A stretch of DNA of 64,000 bases from Blastomussa wellsi (GCA_947652115.1 OX393566.1:18899095-18963094); one strand, 5' to 3'. Positions 21,402 to 32,411 are shown, counted from the stretch's first letter. Translations and numbers: made by a program. Notes: generated by a model from the sequence alone, not told the origin.

Positions 21402-22960
21402 TGAAGGAGAATGGCGTTTCCCTTCTGTGAGATATTCTCTCGTTGCAGAGATATTCAAGATTTTCGAATTATGCAAGTTAGGTACTGATGATCGTATGGG
21501 TGCAATAACACAAAACAGCATATCTCTGCAAGTAATGATGCAATGAAATTAAAACTTGGTGAGCAGGTTATAGCCTAACAAATGTACAGTATCAGATGGT
21601 GAATATTTTGGTGTTGCTATGGCAACACATCTGGTTCCAGTTCTCTAATATACAGGAATGATTATTCCTGAATTCTATCTTAGCAAACATCGTCCACTTC
21701 CTAAACGTCAATTAGGATAGCTAGTGCAATATGGGCATTGCGCAGTGCACGCTTTGTGCCCCAAAATATTTTTTTTGCTCAAATATGCCTTTGCACCAGT
21801 TTGAAACGCATTGCACCTTTCGCTTCTCCTTTTTACCAAATTCTGGCTATTTATAGCATTCAAACGTTATGAAAAACGGGCGTGGGGCTTTTCCTGATTT
21901 GACGTCACAAAATTATTTGCATCACATCAAGTCTTTGTAAATATGCATGCAAATCAGTTTGTGACGTCAAATCGGGAATAGACCCACGCACCTTCTGACT
22001 CGGTCGTGGAACAAATGATGCACAGTTTAGCGTAACTTTTGAATGCTGGTAAAAAGGTGCAATGCGTTTTGATGCAAAGGTTTATTCTAGCGAAAAAAAT
22101 ATTTTGGGATAAGGTGCACTTTAAAGTGCCTATGAAGCGAAATTTTTCTCTACATAATTCAAAAAAATACTATTTGGAACAAGCAATTCCAAAGTTTGAA
22201 AGCGCTACGATAAAAATTGTCGATTTTACAAGCAGTTTAAGTTACGCTTTTTTGCCTTTAAAAATGGCAAAGAGACTGGGTCCGAATTTATTGCGAGATA
22301 AAAGCGTGTGATGTCTGTTTGCAAGAATTTGTTTACGCTCACTTGACTCCAGTCGCGAAAGATCGGATGGAAACTTCATGCTAATACTCGGGGCGTAAGA
22401 CGTATTTTGGCAACTTTGGGTGTTTGGAGCCCCAGCAACCTCTACGCTTTACTTTCTCACCGTCTGCCATATTTGCTTGCACTGCTTGCAAACAAACTGA
22501 CGTCAGATTCGAGGTGACGTGGTATTTTGGCCGCGCGATTCAATTTGCCATTTTTCAGGCGAAAAAGCACAACTTTGAGCGCTTGTAAACTCGACAATTT
22601 TTATCGTAGCGCTTTCAAACTTTGGAATTGTGTGTTTCAAATAAATTTTTCAATTATGCCCTATACAGTCACAAACGAGTAATATTTGATTCAAAGAGGA
22701 AAGAGACTGGAACCAAGATTGTTGCCATAGCAACATCAGAATATGTATCAAGAGGTGTATTTATTAGGATGCAATGTGCTTCCAAAGTTCTAATTACATT
22801 GCATCATTAGTTGCAGAGATAGCCTTATTTTGTGTTTTTACACCCATACTATCACACCTTATGACATCATCAGGACCTAATTTGCATAATACCAAAATCA
22901 TGAATATCTCTGGAAGGAGAGGAGATATCACAAAAAGGAGAACGCCAGTTTTCATTTTTA
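21402..22960. repeat. Cluster of nested inverted repeats
   Basis: Three inverted pairs are visible: about 21408-21640 with 22680-22950 (shared agatattc, ttatgcaa, ttgctatggcaaca); about 21757-21970 with 21950-22110 (tttgtgacgtcaaat, gcaatgcgtttt, atattttttttgc); and about 22135-22240 with 22570-22650 (gcgctacgataaaaattgtcga). Together they make a nested palindrome of about 1.5 kb, typical of fold-back or MITE-in-MITE insertions. Only the first 240 bp fall in the duplicated segment. Confidence 0.65.
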
Positions 22961-23040
22961 AGGCCTTTCAAATAACCTTATTTTTCAATAGCTTATTTTT
23001 TCATTTCATAGACCCTTTGCATAAATGGTTCCCAAATTTG

Positions 23041-23152
23041 AATAACAATACTTGATACATCCTTAGCCTCGTATGGATGTTTATAGACAAAGGAGTTTTT
23101 ACGTGAATTTGAGGCTAAGGAATGGATGTATCGAGTATTGTTGCTTAAATTA
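23041..23152. repeat. Short palindromic element
   Basis: aatacttgatacatcctta and its imperfect complement taaggaatggatgtatcgag form a hairpin of about 110 bp with gcctc/gaggc near the centre. Confidence 0.6.
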
Positions 23153-23170
23153 GTTTTACAGTCAAAACAG

Positions 23171-23352
23171 CTCAAGCGTTCCTATCAATAGTGAATTAAT
23201 GAATTCATTAATGGAAATTTGATTTCATTCTTTGCTTCAATATGCCATTCTTGAAGTGAATACTTCAATGTTCAAACGGCGACTCGATTAAAATCTCGAA
23301 TGTTGATTGGATTGTTGTTCATTAATTCACCCTTGATAGGAACGCTTAAGTT
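23171..23352. mobile_element. Small MITE
   Basis: Terminal inverted repeats of about 30 bp (ctcaagcgttcctatcaat and, inverted, cttaagcgttcctatcaag, each continuing into gtgaattaatgaa) enclose about 120 bp of non-coding DNA. Confidence 0.6.
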
Positions 23353-23446
23353 GGAAAAATCTGTGTTCTCATATGCGGGTTTTATTGTATATACGTGGGG
23401 TTTACTGTATATATGGCATGAATGACCAGACAATGATAATTATTAT

Positions 23447-23665
23447 TAGTAGAAACTCAGCTGTGTTCTGTTGGAAATGATTGAATCTGGTTGGTTCTCC
23501 GACTGTTTTCTATTCGCCGATAGAAAACGATCGCGCGCGCGTTGCTTTTTGAAGGCAAGATTTTTCTTGATTTTTTGCTTTAAAATACATAAAATGGTAG
23601 CTTTTGGAATGCAATCCTTTAGAGTTTCTACTAAAACAATTAGACTATTCGCCCTCGTTTTTTAT

Positions 23666-23701
<36 letters not shown>

Positions 23702-25260
23702 TCGCTCATAGAAAAGTCGGGCTCGGAGTTTAATTGTTAAATAGAAGCAAAGCTGTGTTGTATTAGAAATCCATGAATCTGATTGGGTCTCTCACTGTTT
23801 TCTACTTGCTGATAGATGATTGCGCGCACGTTGCTTTTTGAAGGCAGAATTGTCCTGCATTTTTGACTTTTTTTTAGTTCTAGTCTCTGTTTTTATGTAC
23901 AAACACGCCCTCCATGGAAACCAGCTGAGTGTTGTTGGCGCTAGCGTGTTTCTTTGAATTAAATAAAGTATACCTACCTACCTACCTACCTTTAAGGTGG
24001 CTTTATAGTTAAGACCTCGTCTCAGGCTTTCTTTTACAGTTACGCCGATATCGTGGACGTCATAGGGGTCTTAATTTGCTCATTGGTAAAACCCACGAAA
24101 AAACTCCCCCAATTTTTCTTTAACATTATTAATGAAATTCGTCCGAGTTATTTTTAAAGTTATGACGTAATTAACACCAATATTTACAGACTTTTTGTTG
24201 TTTTCGAAGTATTTCCCCACAAAAACCGGGCTATCTACAGTGTAAACAGTAATTGCATACGACAGACTACAAAGAAGGCGATGCTATTTCTTGCTCTGTC
24301 AAGAAAAATCGGAAAAAAACTCTTCTTCTTTTCGGATTAAAAATTTCAAAGGGCAGTTCGGGACTGGCACTAGTTTCGCACGCGAGATATTTTTGAAAGC
24401 AGGCTCCGGAATCGCTCGCCTCCAGGTAACTTTTCAGCAATCTCTTAGCAACTGGTCTTAATCTGTAGTTAAGAAGCCCCCTCCCCTTGCAAACATGCAA
24501 AGCATAAATTATTGATTTCAGAACATAATTTTAGTGCGCGCTGCTGCACATTCATGTTGCTCTGGTGTGATAGTTCACCTGCATTTTCCAGGCATATTAT
24601 AACATGGAACTTTTGCACATCTTTGTTTGATCATATTATGTCGGGCCTTAGTCAGCCACGCCTTTGTTATTTTTGACGTATTATATTTTACGCGGAGCGT
24701 GTCAAAACGATAGGGATCACTGAGAAACTTGTTAAAGTAATTTAAACACTTCCAGTAACATAACTTACACCAATGCAATGAGATTGCGCTTCACCATACA
24801 ATTCCATAATTTCGATGGCGTCCATGCTCGAGCCAATTTGTCTCATTAGCATGCATGGGCTCATAAGCGCTTTTGCCACCCTCAAAATTTTGCAGGTTTT
24901 TAAAGTTTATATCTCCTTCAGTGTTACTTGCAAAGAGCTGAAAACTTCAACGATTGTCACTGTTCACATATTTTATAAACATCTGGAGTCCTTTTCTATA
25001 TGGCATGATGCCTTCTCCAAGCAAAGTTTTATGCTGGACAATGTAAACAATGATGTCAGCATGAATCCCCCTATAGCCAAAGAGGCGCAGCCTAGTTGAC
25101 TGTAGTTCATAGAAAACGTAGGCGAGGAGTAGGATTGCATTCCGAACGCTACCATTTTATAGCTAAAGCATGAAAAATCTTGCCTTCAAAAAGCAACGCG
25201 CGCGCGATCGTTTTCTATCAGCGAATAGAAAACACTGATTTCCAATACTTCTATTAAAAT
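23447..25260. repeat. Three copies of a dispersed repeat
   Basis: The core gcgcgcgcgttgctttttga occurs at about 23535, in diverged form at about 23835 (gcgcgcacgttgctttttga), and inverted near 25190. Each is flanked by ttttctattcgc-gatagaaaac or similar. The inverted copy shares the longer aatggtagc..ggaatgcaatcct part with the first. It is non-coding. Confidence 0.55.
23880..23994 (+). mobile_element. LINE-like 3' end with short tandem tail
   Basis: A non-coding stretch ends AATAAAGTATACCTACCTACC, i.e. a poly(A) signal followed by a 4 bp repeat tail, as in 5'-truncated LINE copies. Confidence 0.4.
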
Positions 25261-27132
25261 TATTTAGATCAATAAGCTGTCAAAATTCATACGTTAATAC
25301 AGTCGAATCCGCGGTTAGGTAAGCGGCCAATCATCGGTTGCCAGTATAATACCACCTTTATTAAGCTCCTGCAGGCACCTTTTGGCCATCTGATGGGATT
25401 TTCTATTGTTTCTTTCTGGTGACGTCTGCGAAACGGCGTCGTTAATCGTGTTCCAGTATCCTGCTGTTCGAGATTAAATTTAGCATAAATTATAGCTTTA
25501 ATTGAAGAATTTCGCTCAATCAAATAGAATCAATTTAGAGAGCTTAAGCAATAGAAATAAAACAGTACTAGCAAAGACAGTGAGTAGCAAAACATATCAT
25601 GATCTGCCAAGTGTCAGAAAAAATTCACAGGGTTAAAGAAATGGCGAAGACCTGTGACCTCAGCTAAATATTTGCTTAATTACTGAGTCGGACGGGACTG
25701 TTTGAATTGAAGTTCCCCCTAATTATACAGAATATAACAAGCATTAAAAAAAACACAAAGCGAAATAGCTCGAAATCTAGTTTAATCTGAGACAAATGCC
25801 AGGAACCGCAAGAGTTTTACGGCAGCCTGTCAACTCCTTTAGTGACTTTTAGTACACGATCACGAAAGCGATTCATCCAAAAGTACTCGCCCTTCGAGGA
25901 TTCCACACTGTTTATTCCAAGTGTTTGGAACTCCTTATTCACTAGCAGCTCAGCTTTGAAAGATTTATAACCGCTTTCATGTAAGATTTCGTCTTCGATC
26001 TTTCATAATAATCCCCGCGGGTCACTTCCGTAGCTTTCCAACGCATCGATTGCTTGATACACAGGGATCTTGAGTATACAGCAAACGGTACAGAGCGGAC
26101 TTTGGCGCTTTGAAATTCTCCTCTACCTTGAACCAGACTTCTGTAGTTGTGATTCACAACAAGCGAAATAAACTGCCCAAAATCACACGTGAGTTACGGT
26201 TAATGTTTTCCTCTTGCATGTTAATGAAAACTATGAGAAAAATAATAGGCGCGGGAAATGATGGGAAGGAGGCAGAAAGTATCAGAGACGACTGGCAAAT
26301 CCTGAGTCGAAAAGTTGGCACGCGCTGTTTTCACCATTTATTTCACTCAATACACGTCTGGGTGAAGGTAAATAGCCATTTTAGTGAGCTGGAACAGCAA
26401 CAAGACGCCAACAACTGAAGTAATATCGTCTCATTTGATGCAAGAGGACTGAGAGCTCCCGGTGAGGGCTGTTCGTCACAACAAATTAAAGGCAAAGGAA
26501 ATCGTCTATTCTCAGGCGCCAGGACGTTAGTACATGGCTTCATTTACGAAAAGAAGCATGTTGCATATTTCAAACATCACCATTATAGCTCATTATGTGT
26601 GTGCCGTAGAGTATCGGCTTGTACGTCTTGTACGTTTGCTAAGTTGAACTGCTCGGATTGTCGCTATGTTAACAGCTCTTGAATGTCTCTTGGATGGTGT
26701 GCAAGCAGTAGCACAGGAAACATGCGAACGTCAAGCAGAGTATCATTAGTATCACTTCGTTTTATTTATTGCGAGGTATGGGTCCCAAAATAATAGGATT
26801 GTAATGTTTATACGCTATCGTTTGTGTGTCACTTTCCCACGAAAACGTTAAATTAATCAACACATGACCGTAGTCGCTTCAAGTTCATTATAAATCGGTT
26901 TAGTTAGTCTGAGTTCTCTGTATTAAACTAGCCGTAGCGTACACGTCGTCAAAGAGGATTTATGTGATTTTCGAATAATATTGTGACGGATATATAAACA
27001 AAATGTACGGATTGTTAGATGACATTACCAAAGTGCAGTTTGTGGCATCAAAAAGCGCCAGAAAGCGTTCTCTTTCAATAGTGCCTATAAGGCCGCCATT
27101 ACTCCTTCCGCCATATTTGAAACAGGATTTGC
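25261..27132. other. No recognisable gene
   Basis: AT-rich DNA with only short chance frames. The one structure seen is an inverted match between 26257-26305 and 27123-27179 (shared gatgggaagga and gacgactggcaaatcctg), so the DNA left of the Polinton contains two inverted members of one dispersed repeat. Confidence 0.5.
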
Positions 27133-27602
27133 CAGTCGTCTCCCGCCTTTCCTCCTTCCCATCATTCATCGCGTCTTGCTATTTTCTAATAGGAGACGAC
27201 TGGGGACGAGTCAGAGCTATATCAGTGTCGTTTCTACCACACCCTTCTAATAATTCTTGACGAACCCCTGTTTTGCGGTAAACCCAATCCTCTAAAAAGT
27301 GGCCACTGAGTAGCATTCGATTGTACATTTTTCTGGTCAGACCAGTTTTATTGTATTTTAGCTTTTGATACCAATTTGTCTGCTTCTCCATTTTCCCTCT
27401 GTTAATCATCGATCATCATTAGTATTGTGAGACTTATTATCATGACCGTTTGCATTATAATGTCAAACGAGCAAATACTTCTGGTAGTTGTAGTAAAGAT
27501 AGACTATAGCTTACTCTCTAAATGGCCGGTGACCCCTACTTTTTCCCATGAACTGATTTTATTTACAATTCTCGGTAGATTGTCAAAAAAATGAACAAAA
27601 AA

Positions 27603-27731
27603 AGTAGTATAGCCGGGGTTTAATGAATACCACCTCATCGTGACACAAACAAAAGACCTCTCAGCCAGGCCGAGGGGTCTTTTCTGAGTGTCACTCTTCG
27701 GTTGTATTCATTAAACCCCGGCTATACTACT
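27603..27731. repeat. 129 bp terminal palindrome, left
   Basis: Perfect 28 bp arms (27603-27630 and 27704-27731) enclose a second stem made of gtgacac/gtgtcac and an imperfect aaaagacctctcagcc/ggccgaggggtctttt. It begins agtagtatagccggggtt. It is a cross- or T-shaped fold like a viral hairpin end. Its mirror image is at 41064-41192. Confidence 0.9.
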
Positions 27732-27743
27732 CCATTTGAAAGA

Positions 27744-28046
27744 ATGATACCACCTGTTTTAACAATGGTTGTCGGAGCAAACAACTGCGCATTGTTGATG
27801 CGAAACCGGAAAGAGAATTGCGGAAAAAAATGCGTTGGCGAATGTTGCGGCCAGCATAACTATCAACTGGAAAAAGGGATGAAAAAACCATCCCCATGTC
27901 GCAGCTGCGGCGTAGGGGTATTGTGCGATTACCGTCTATGCCTGGCATGCGGCGGGAGCGCGCTAAAACATCGGCTAATCCGCAAGCAAAAAAAGGCGAA
28001 GAAAAATTTCGAGCGTGTTTTGCACGAGCTTACGTCAACCAATTAA
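27744..28046 (+). CDS. Cys-rich small protein encoded in the left inverted repeat
   Basis: 100 codons from the ATG at 27744 (the frame is open further upstream through the palindrome arm but without ATG). Cys/His residues occur as NNC, CGKKCVGECCGQH, CRSCGVGVLC and CLACGG, which suggests one or two zinc-binding modules, followed by a Lys/Arg-rich tail (HRLIRKQKKAKKNFER). Terminal Cys-rich proteins of this style recur in cnidarian Polintons as I recall; the function is unknown, perhaps nucleic acid binding. It lies inside the repeat, so a second copy exists at the other end (40748-41051), broken by one extra A. Confidence 0.65.
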   Translation: MIPPVLTMVVGANNCALLMRNRKENCGKKCVGECCGQHNYQLEKGMKKPSPCRSCGVGVLCDYRLCLACGGSALKHRLIRKQKKAKKNFERVLHELTSTN

Positions 28047-28081
28047 AGAAAAGGACACCCTTTTTTATATGAAAGTTGCCA

Positions 28082-30695
28082 ATGGAAATTGATCAAGAAA
28101 CATTAGAACAAGAGCTTGCGAAAATTGATGCAGCAACATGGCAGAATATTGAAAAATTACTTGTGGAAAACGCGCCTGCAACATTCCAGAATGCGGAAAT
28201 TGATTTTGATCAAGCGCTTGTGAAAACTGAATTAGTAACAAAGCAGGATTTAGAAACATTTCTTGAAGAAAACTGGACTGAATTGCAAAAACCTGCAACA
28301 AACAAACCTGCAACCTGCAATTACAGAAAGCGGAAATTGATTTTGATCAAGCGCTAGTGAAAACTGAATTAGTAACAAAGAAGGATTTAGAAACATTTCT
28401 TGAAGAATACTAGACTGAATTTCAAAAACGTTTGGAAATGGGAAAAGGGAAAACCGTTGAGGGTGAAACAAAAAGGGGTCGCCGTTTTATTCAATGGCGC
28501 TTCGTCAAAGGTCTGGAACATAACCTCATACCTGAGTTTATGGCAAAGATTCGAGAGAACGTTCAAACATCGTTTTACGCCAGACATATTTACGCATATG
28601 AGTTTCGCCATATTGAAGACGGCACCACTATTGTGAACTATAAAAACCACGGTTCACCCTGGATTAACGAATTGGGAAAAACATCCGGGCCCAAGTAAGG
28701 GCGGGGTTTATGCCAGAAGACGTGGACCTGCTACCGAAAGCAGAGCGGAATGGTGCGACCAGGTGCCCGTTGTCGGGTTCAACTCAGGCAGTTACGATCT
28801 AAACCTGATCAGAAGCCACTTTGCGGAGTGGGTTGCTGGCACAAACGGTAAAGTAAGAGTGGCAAAATGTGGGAACAAGGTAATGTTCTTGCTGACCACG
28901 GGCTTCCGTTTCCTTGACATAATAAATTACCTTGGCCCGGGGACCAGCTACGAAAAGTGGGTGAAAGCCTAGAATGTGCATCAGAGAAATCGTGGTTGCC
29001 GTACGAGTGGTTCGATTCGCCCCAAAAGCTCGATTATCCAGGGCTCCCAGACTATCCCGAGTGGTACTCACGCCTGAAGGGCGCCCACGTGCTCACGAGA
29101 GAAGAATGGGAGGGGTGCAAGCGTCTGTTCAAAGAAAAGGGTATGCGCACCTTCGCGGACTGGCTGCGTTGGTACAACAATCTTGACGTGGCTCCTGGTC
29201 TTGAAGCCTTGGAAAAGATGCGGGCCTTCTACACAGAAAAAAGGATCGACATCGTGAAAGACGCGGTGAGCATCCCGGGTGTGTGTTTGCATTACTTACT
29301 CCGGGGAGCGGTCGAGAGAGGAGCGGAGCTTTACAGTCCAGGCGAAGAAGCGTACCAGATGTTGAAAGAAGCTGTGGTCGGAGGCCCGAGCATCGTGTTC
29401 GCGCCGGACCATGAAGTAGGGGTGACAAAGATAAGATCGCACCAATACGAAGACGCCCGTTTTTGCAAAAATATTTTGGGTTACGGCGCCAACGCCCTCT
29501 ATCTGTCGACCATGCTCAGAGAAATGCTTTGCGGAAAGGAAAGGGTCGAGCACTACGACGACCAAGAGATCGAAGCGCAGCTGCTAACGCGCAGGCTCAA
29601 AGAAGGAAAATGGTTCGGATTTGCCGAAGTCGATAAAGAGATTCCGTCGCCCTTGCGCCCAAAGTTCGAGGAAATGTGCCCGTTCTTCTTTAACAAAGAG
29701 GTGCCGATCGAAGCTGTTCCGAAGCATATGCTTGATTACTTGCAACGAACAGGCAGAAAACGCGGAAACATGAAAAAACTCGTGGGCGCGCTGTCTGCAG
29801 AGAGACTGTTGGTGTACGCCCCTCTGCTGGAATGGTACATTGACCACGGGGCGGTCGTCAAAAAGGTTTACAGAACAATCGACTACGAACCGGGCAAGAT
29901 ATTTCCTTGGTTCGTGGAGCAGGTGACCGAGGCGCGGCGGACAGGAGACGTGGAAAAAAGCAAGGCGCTGCTGGCCGAGGTGTTCAAGCTGCTGGGGAAC
30001 AGCGGTTACGGGAAGCTCATCGAAGCCTTGGAGCGGCAAACAAACGTTATTTACACCAAAGATGATAAGGTGGCTGACAGAGCTTTGCGAAGCGCGTATT
30101 TCTCCGATCCTGACGAGATCGGGCAGGCGTATGAGCTGGAAAGCCGGAAGACAAGGATCACAATCAGACGGCCGTTTCAGGTCGGAATCGCTGTCTATCA
30201 GCTGGCCAAGCTGCGGATGTTGGATTTCTATTACGACTTCCTCGACAAGTATTTTGACCGAAGAGATTTTGAGCTGATCCAGATGGACACAGACAGCAAC
30301 TACATACCCATCTCCGGGGAGCGTCTCGAGGACCTTGTCAGGCCTGAGCTGCAAGCGGATTCGAGACGCAGAAGAAACAGTGGCTGGCTTGGGACAAATT
30401 GAGCGGCCGCACCCCGGGGCTCTTCAAACTCGAGTGCGAGGGAAGCCGGATGATCGCGCTATGCTCAAAGTGCTATTTTGTCGAGGAGGGCGAAAAAAAG
30501 AAGTTCAGCACGAAAGGGATGTCGAAGAAGCAAAACGAGATAAGCTGGCAGCGTTTCAAGGCAGCTTTGGGAGGGAGCAAGGACATGGCAACAAACAGAG
30601 GTTTCAGGATGCGGGACGGGCGGATGGTCACTTATGAGCAGCAGAAAGTGGGGCTGAGCGCTTATTACGACAAAAGGTGGGTGCTGAGCCAATAG
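28082..30695 (+). pseudogene. Protein-primed DNA polymerase B, multiply disrupted
   Basis: It starts at ATG 28082 inside the inverted repeat with an acidic N-terminal stretch. Breaks seen: a tandem repeat of 100 bp units (28193-28292 and 28330-28429, period 137) that shifts the frame; TAG at 28411-28413 in the second unit; a sequence jump near 28680 with far too little coding between the N-terminal region and the exonuclease II motif (VVGFNSGSYDLNLI, about 28766); a frame change near 28970; and another near 30360. The palm is long and readable: YEWFDSP, GNSGYGK (about 29998) and the catalytic MDTDSN (about 30283), then a C-terminal part to 30695. It would replicate the element from a protein primer. 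It is clearly inactive. Confidence 0.92.
28193..28429 (+). repeat. Internal tandem repeat in the polymerase N-terminus
   Basis: Two 100 bp units at a 137 bp period differ at a few bases, including TGG to TAG. The spacer contains cctgcaacaaacaaacctgc, itself a short repeat. Confidence 0.9.
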
Positions 30696-30699
30696 AATT

Positions 30700-31693
30700 T
30701 CACATAGCCGGTGGGAGAACAGTGTTTGGAGGGACCACCAGCAGCTCTTCGCGCACAAAGCCGCGCTTGGGCCCGTCGTGCAAATAGTAGAGAACGGGCT
30801 GTTCCGGTTTGATAAAAGTTCTTTCGATGTTGAAAACTTTCAACGACCAGATTGGATCTGTGGCTCTTTTCACGCCGCCACCTTCCAGCTCGCCGGGTTG
30901 GAAGAGATAACGAACTTGGACAAGACAGGGGAGGATTTTTTCGACCTTTCCGACAGGCCTAAGATAAGGAGTCGATGGCTCTGCATAAACAGCTTTCTCT
31001 TTGATGGCGACTGCGGGCTTCTTGCCGATAAGGCGTGTGACCTCGTTGTTCAAAGCCAAAACAACTTTAGGAAGCCTTTTTACCCACTCAGTGGACCGCT
31101 GACCCTCAGGTAGCCGCATTTCCACGGCGTACTGATGCCCGAACAAGCGCTCGGCAAGGGTGCGGTTGAAACGCTCAACAATGGCCTGGTCGCGGTGAAT
31201 CTCAGCCCGCCCGCGCCGGATAAAGGTTTTGTGCTTTTCCATGGCTTTTGACACGGCGCCCATGAATTCGCGCCCTTGGTCAACCTGCAGCATGCCTGGC
31301 CATTTCAAAGGTCCGCGCTTGTAAATCTTCTGAAAAGCCTGGGCAACCTCATCAGAATTTTTCGAGGTCAAGGGTTCGGCCTCTTTGAAGCGGCTGGCCA
31401 CGTCGACAACGGTCAGAGCGTATTTGTAAATCTTTCTCCCGCGGGGCAGTTTGTCGTGAGGCAAAAAAGAAGGTCCGCCTGGTGGACCGCGTTGGGTGTG
31501 GGCACGTCGAATTTCGGTCGATGAACGTGCTTCGGCGCGGGCAGGAATATCTGCCGGAGGGCTTGCTTGACCAGCCACTTTTTTGCGGTGTCTTCCGAGA
31601 CCTTGGCGGCTGCAGATAATTTTTTTTGATGGCGGCAATGCCTTTCCAATAACCCCCAGGGCTGTAGAATACTTTTGATAGTTTGGCGTCCAT
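30700..31693 (-). pseudogene. Retroviral-type integrase (c-integrase), frameshifted
   Basis: Minus strand, tail to tail with the polymerase, as usual in Polintons. The N-terminal part (YSPGGYWKGIAAIKK) is cut by a frame change at an A8 run (about 31620); the next part (VSEDTAKKWLVKQAL ... VHQADLLF) by another at a T6 run near 31465. The rest is a clean frame with the catalytic core: D in VVDVASRFKEAEP, D in VDQGREFMGA and E in QAIVERFNRTLAE, then a C-terminal DNA-binding-like part ending NTVLPPAM. It would insert element DNA into the host genome. Both frameshifts are in homopolymers, so sequencing error cannot be ruled out for this gene. Confidence 0.93.
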
Positions 31694-31967
31694 CAGTATA
31701 AGAAAGGAGTAAAAGTTTAAAGGGTGAGCAAATCAACCAGAAAAGCGGGATCGGTGTTTCGAAGGAAGTGAAACAGATCAAGATGGATTTTTACGTCAGG
31801 TTTTCTCTCTGGACTTGAGTTGGACTTGGAGAAAAAGCCATCTTTAGGATCATTAAGACCGGACTGGTAGTAACGACTTTTCTTCTTTTTCTGCTTTGCG
31901 AAAAAACGCCGTTTCGTCCTCTACCCATTTTTACAAATGCAGGCGTGACACTTCAATTGGGTGAAAG
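31694..31967. other. Spacer without gene
   Basis: The region upstream of the integrase start; no frame with Polinton-like content. A degraded gene is possible. Confidence 0.4.
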
Positions 31968-32393
31968 TTAAAGCAACCGGAAGGCTGCGTAGCCCAGAGC
32001 GAGCGCCCCTGTACCCATGAAAAGGAGTTCACCATTTTTCTGCTGCTCGCTTGGGTGATAAAAATCAGAGAACTTCGGCTCTTTGGGAGGAATCATGCGC
32101 TCTTCAGGGTGCACCCGGTTGTAGAGTTTGAAAGCGTAGTCAGTGTTGGTGAAGTTCTGCTTGGCCTCAGCCTTGATCTGCGCGTTGGTCGCAATCCAGT
32201 CGAGAAGTTTGGTGCGGTCGCGCGAGTATTTCGCGTACGCAGCATGATACGCCTCGAGAGCTTTATCGTGGCGCACTTTTTCTTCAAGTGCAGCTTTGTC
32301 ACCGCCCCCCAAAGCCCTCGCGAGATAATTACCGCCGATGAAAGCCGCTGCGTTTAACACAGCCCCGCCAACCATAATCGCGATACTTGCCAT
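31968..32393 (-). CDS. Small Polinton membrane protein (141 aa)
   Basis: ATG at 32393. The hydrophobic Ala/Gly-rich N-terminus (residues 2-26, SIAIMVGGAVLNAAAFIGG) and C-terminus (about 125-141, LLFMGTGALALGYAAF) flank a charged helical middle with EEKVRHDKALEAYHAAYAKY. The two membrane segments suggest a virion membrane or assembly protein. I recall closely similar proteins in cnidarian Polintons but know no assigned function. The frame is intact. Upstream is an AT-rich palindromic stretch (gaatatattatattttcaaa). Confidence 0.7.
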   Translation of the reverse strand: MASIAIMVGGAVLNAAAFIGGNYLARALGGGDKAALEEKVRHDKALEAYHAAYAKYSRDRTKLLDWIATNAQIKAEAKQNFTNTDYAFKLYNRVHPEERMIPPKEPKFSDFYHPSEQQKNGELLFMGTGALALGYAAFRLL

Positions 32394-32411
32394 GCTTGCT
32401 TCCTGAATATA

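Larger units (their letters stand above)
27133..28094 (+). repeat. Polinton left inverted repeat (962 bp, including 470 bp outside the hairpin)
   Basis: Matches the reverse complement of 40700-41662 with about three substitutions and one A-run length change. The outer 470 bp (27133-27602) look like genomic repeat DNA; 27603-27731 is a palindrome; the inner part carries a Cys-rich gene and the start of the polymerase gene. Confidence 0.95.

Noticed and set aside
24000..25100. Host exons in the single-copy region
   Set aside because: Only short frames without conserved motifs or convincing splice pairs.
27179..27409. A 76-residue gene in the outer inverted repeat (also 41386-41616)
   Set aside because: Open in both copies because the repeat is nearly identical; it lies in DNA that looks like dispersed host repeat, and I recognise no domain.
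27702..27743. Upstream start for the repeat-encoded Cys-rich gene
   Set aside because: The frame is open into the palindrome arm but begins with TTG; the first ATG is 27744.
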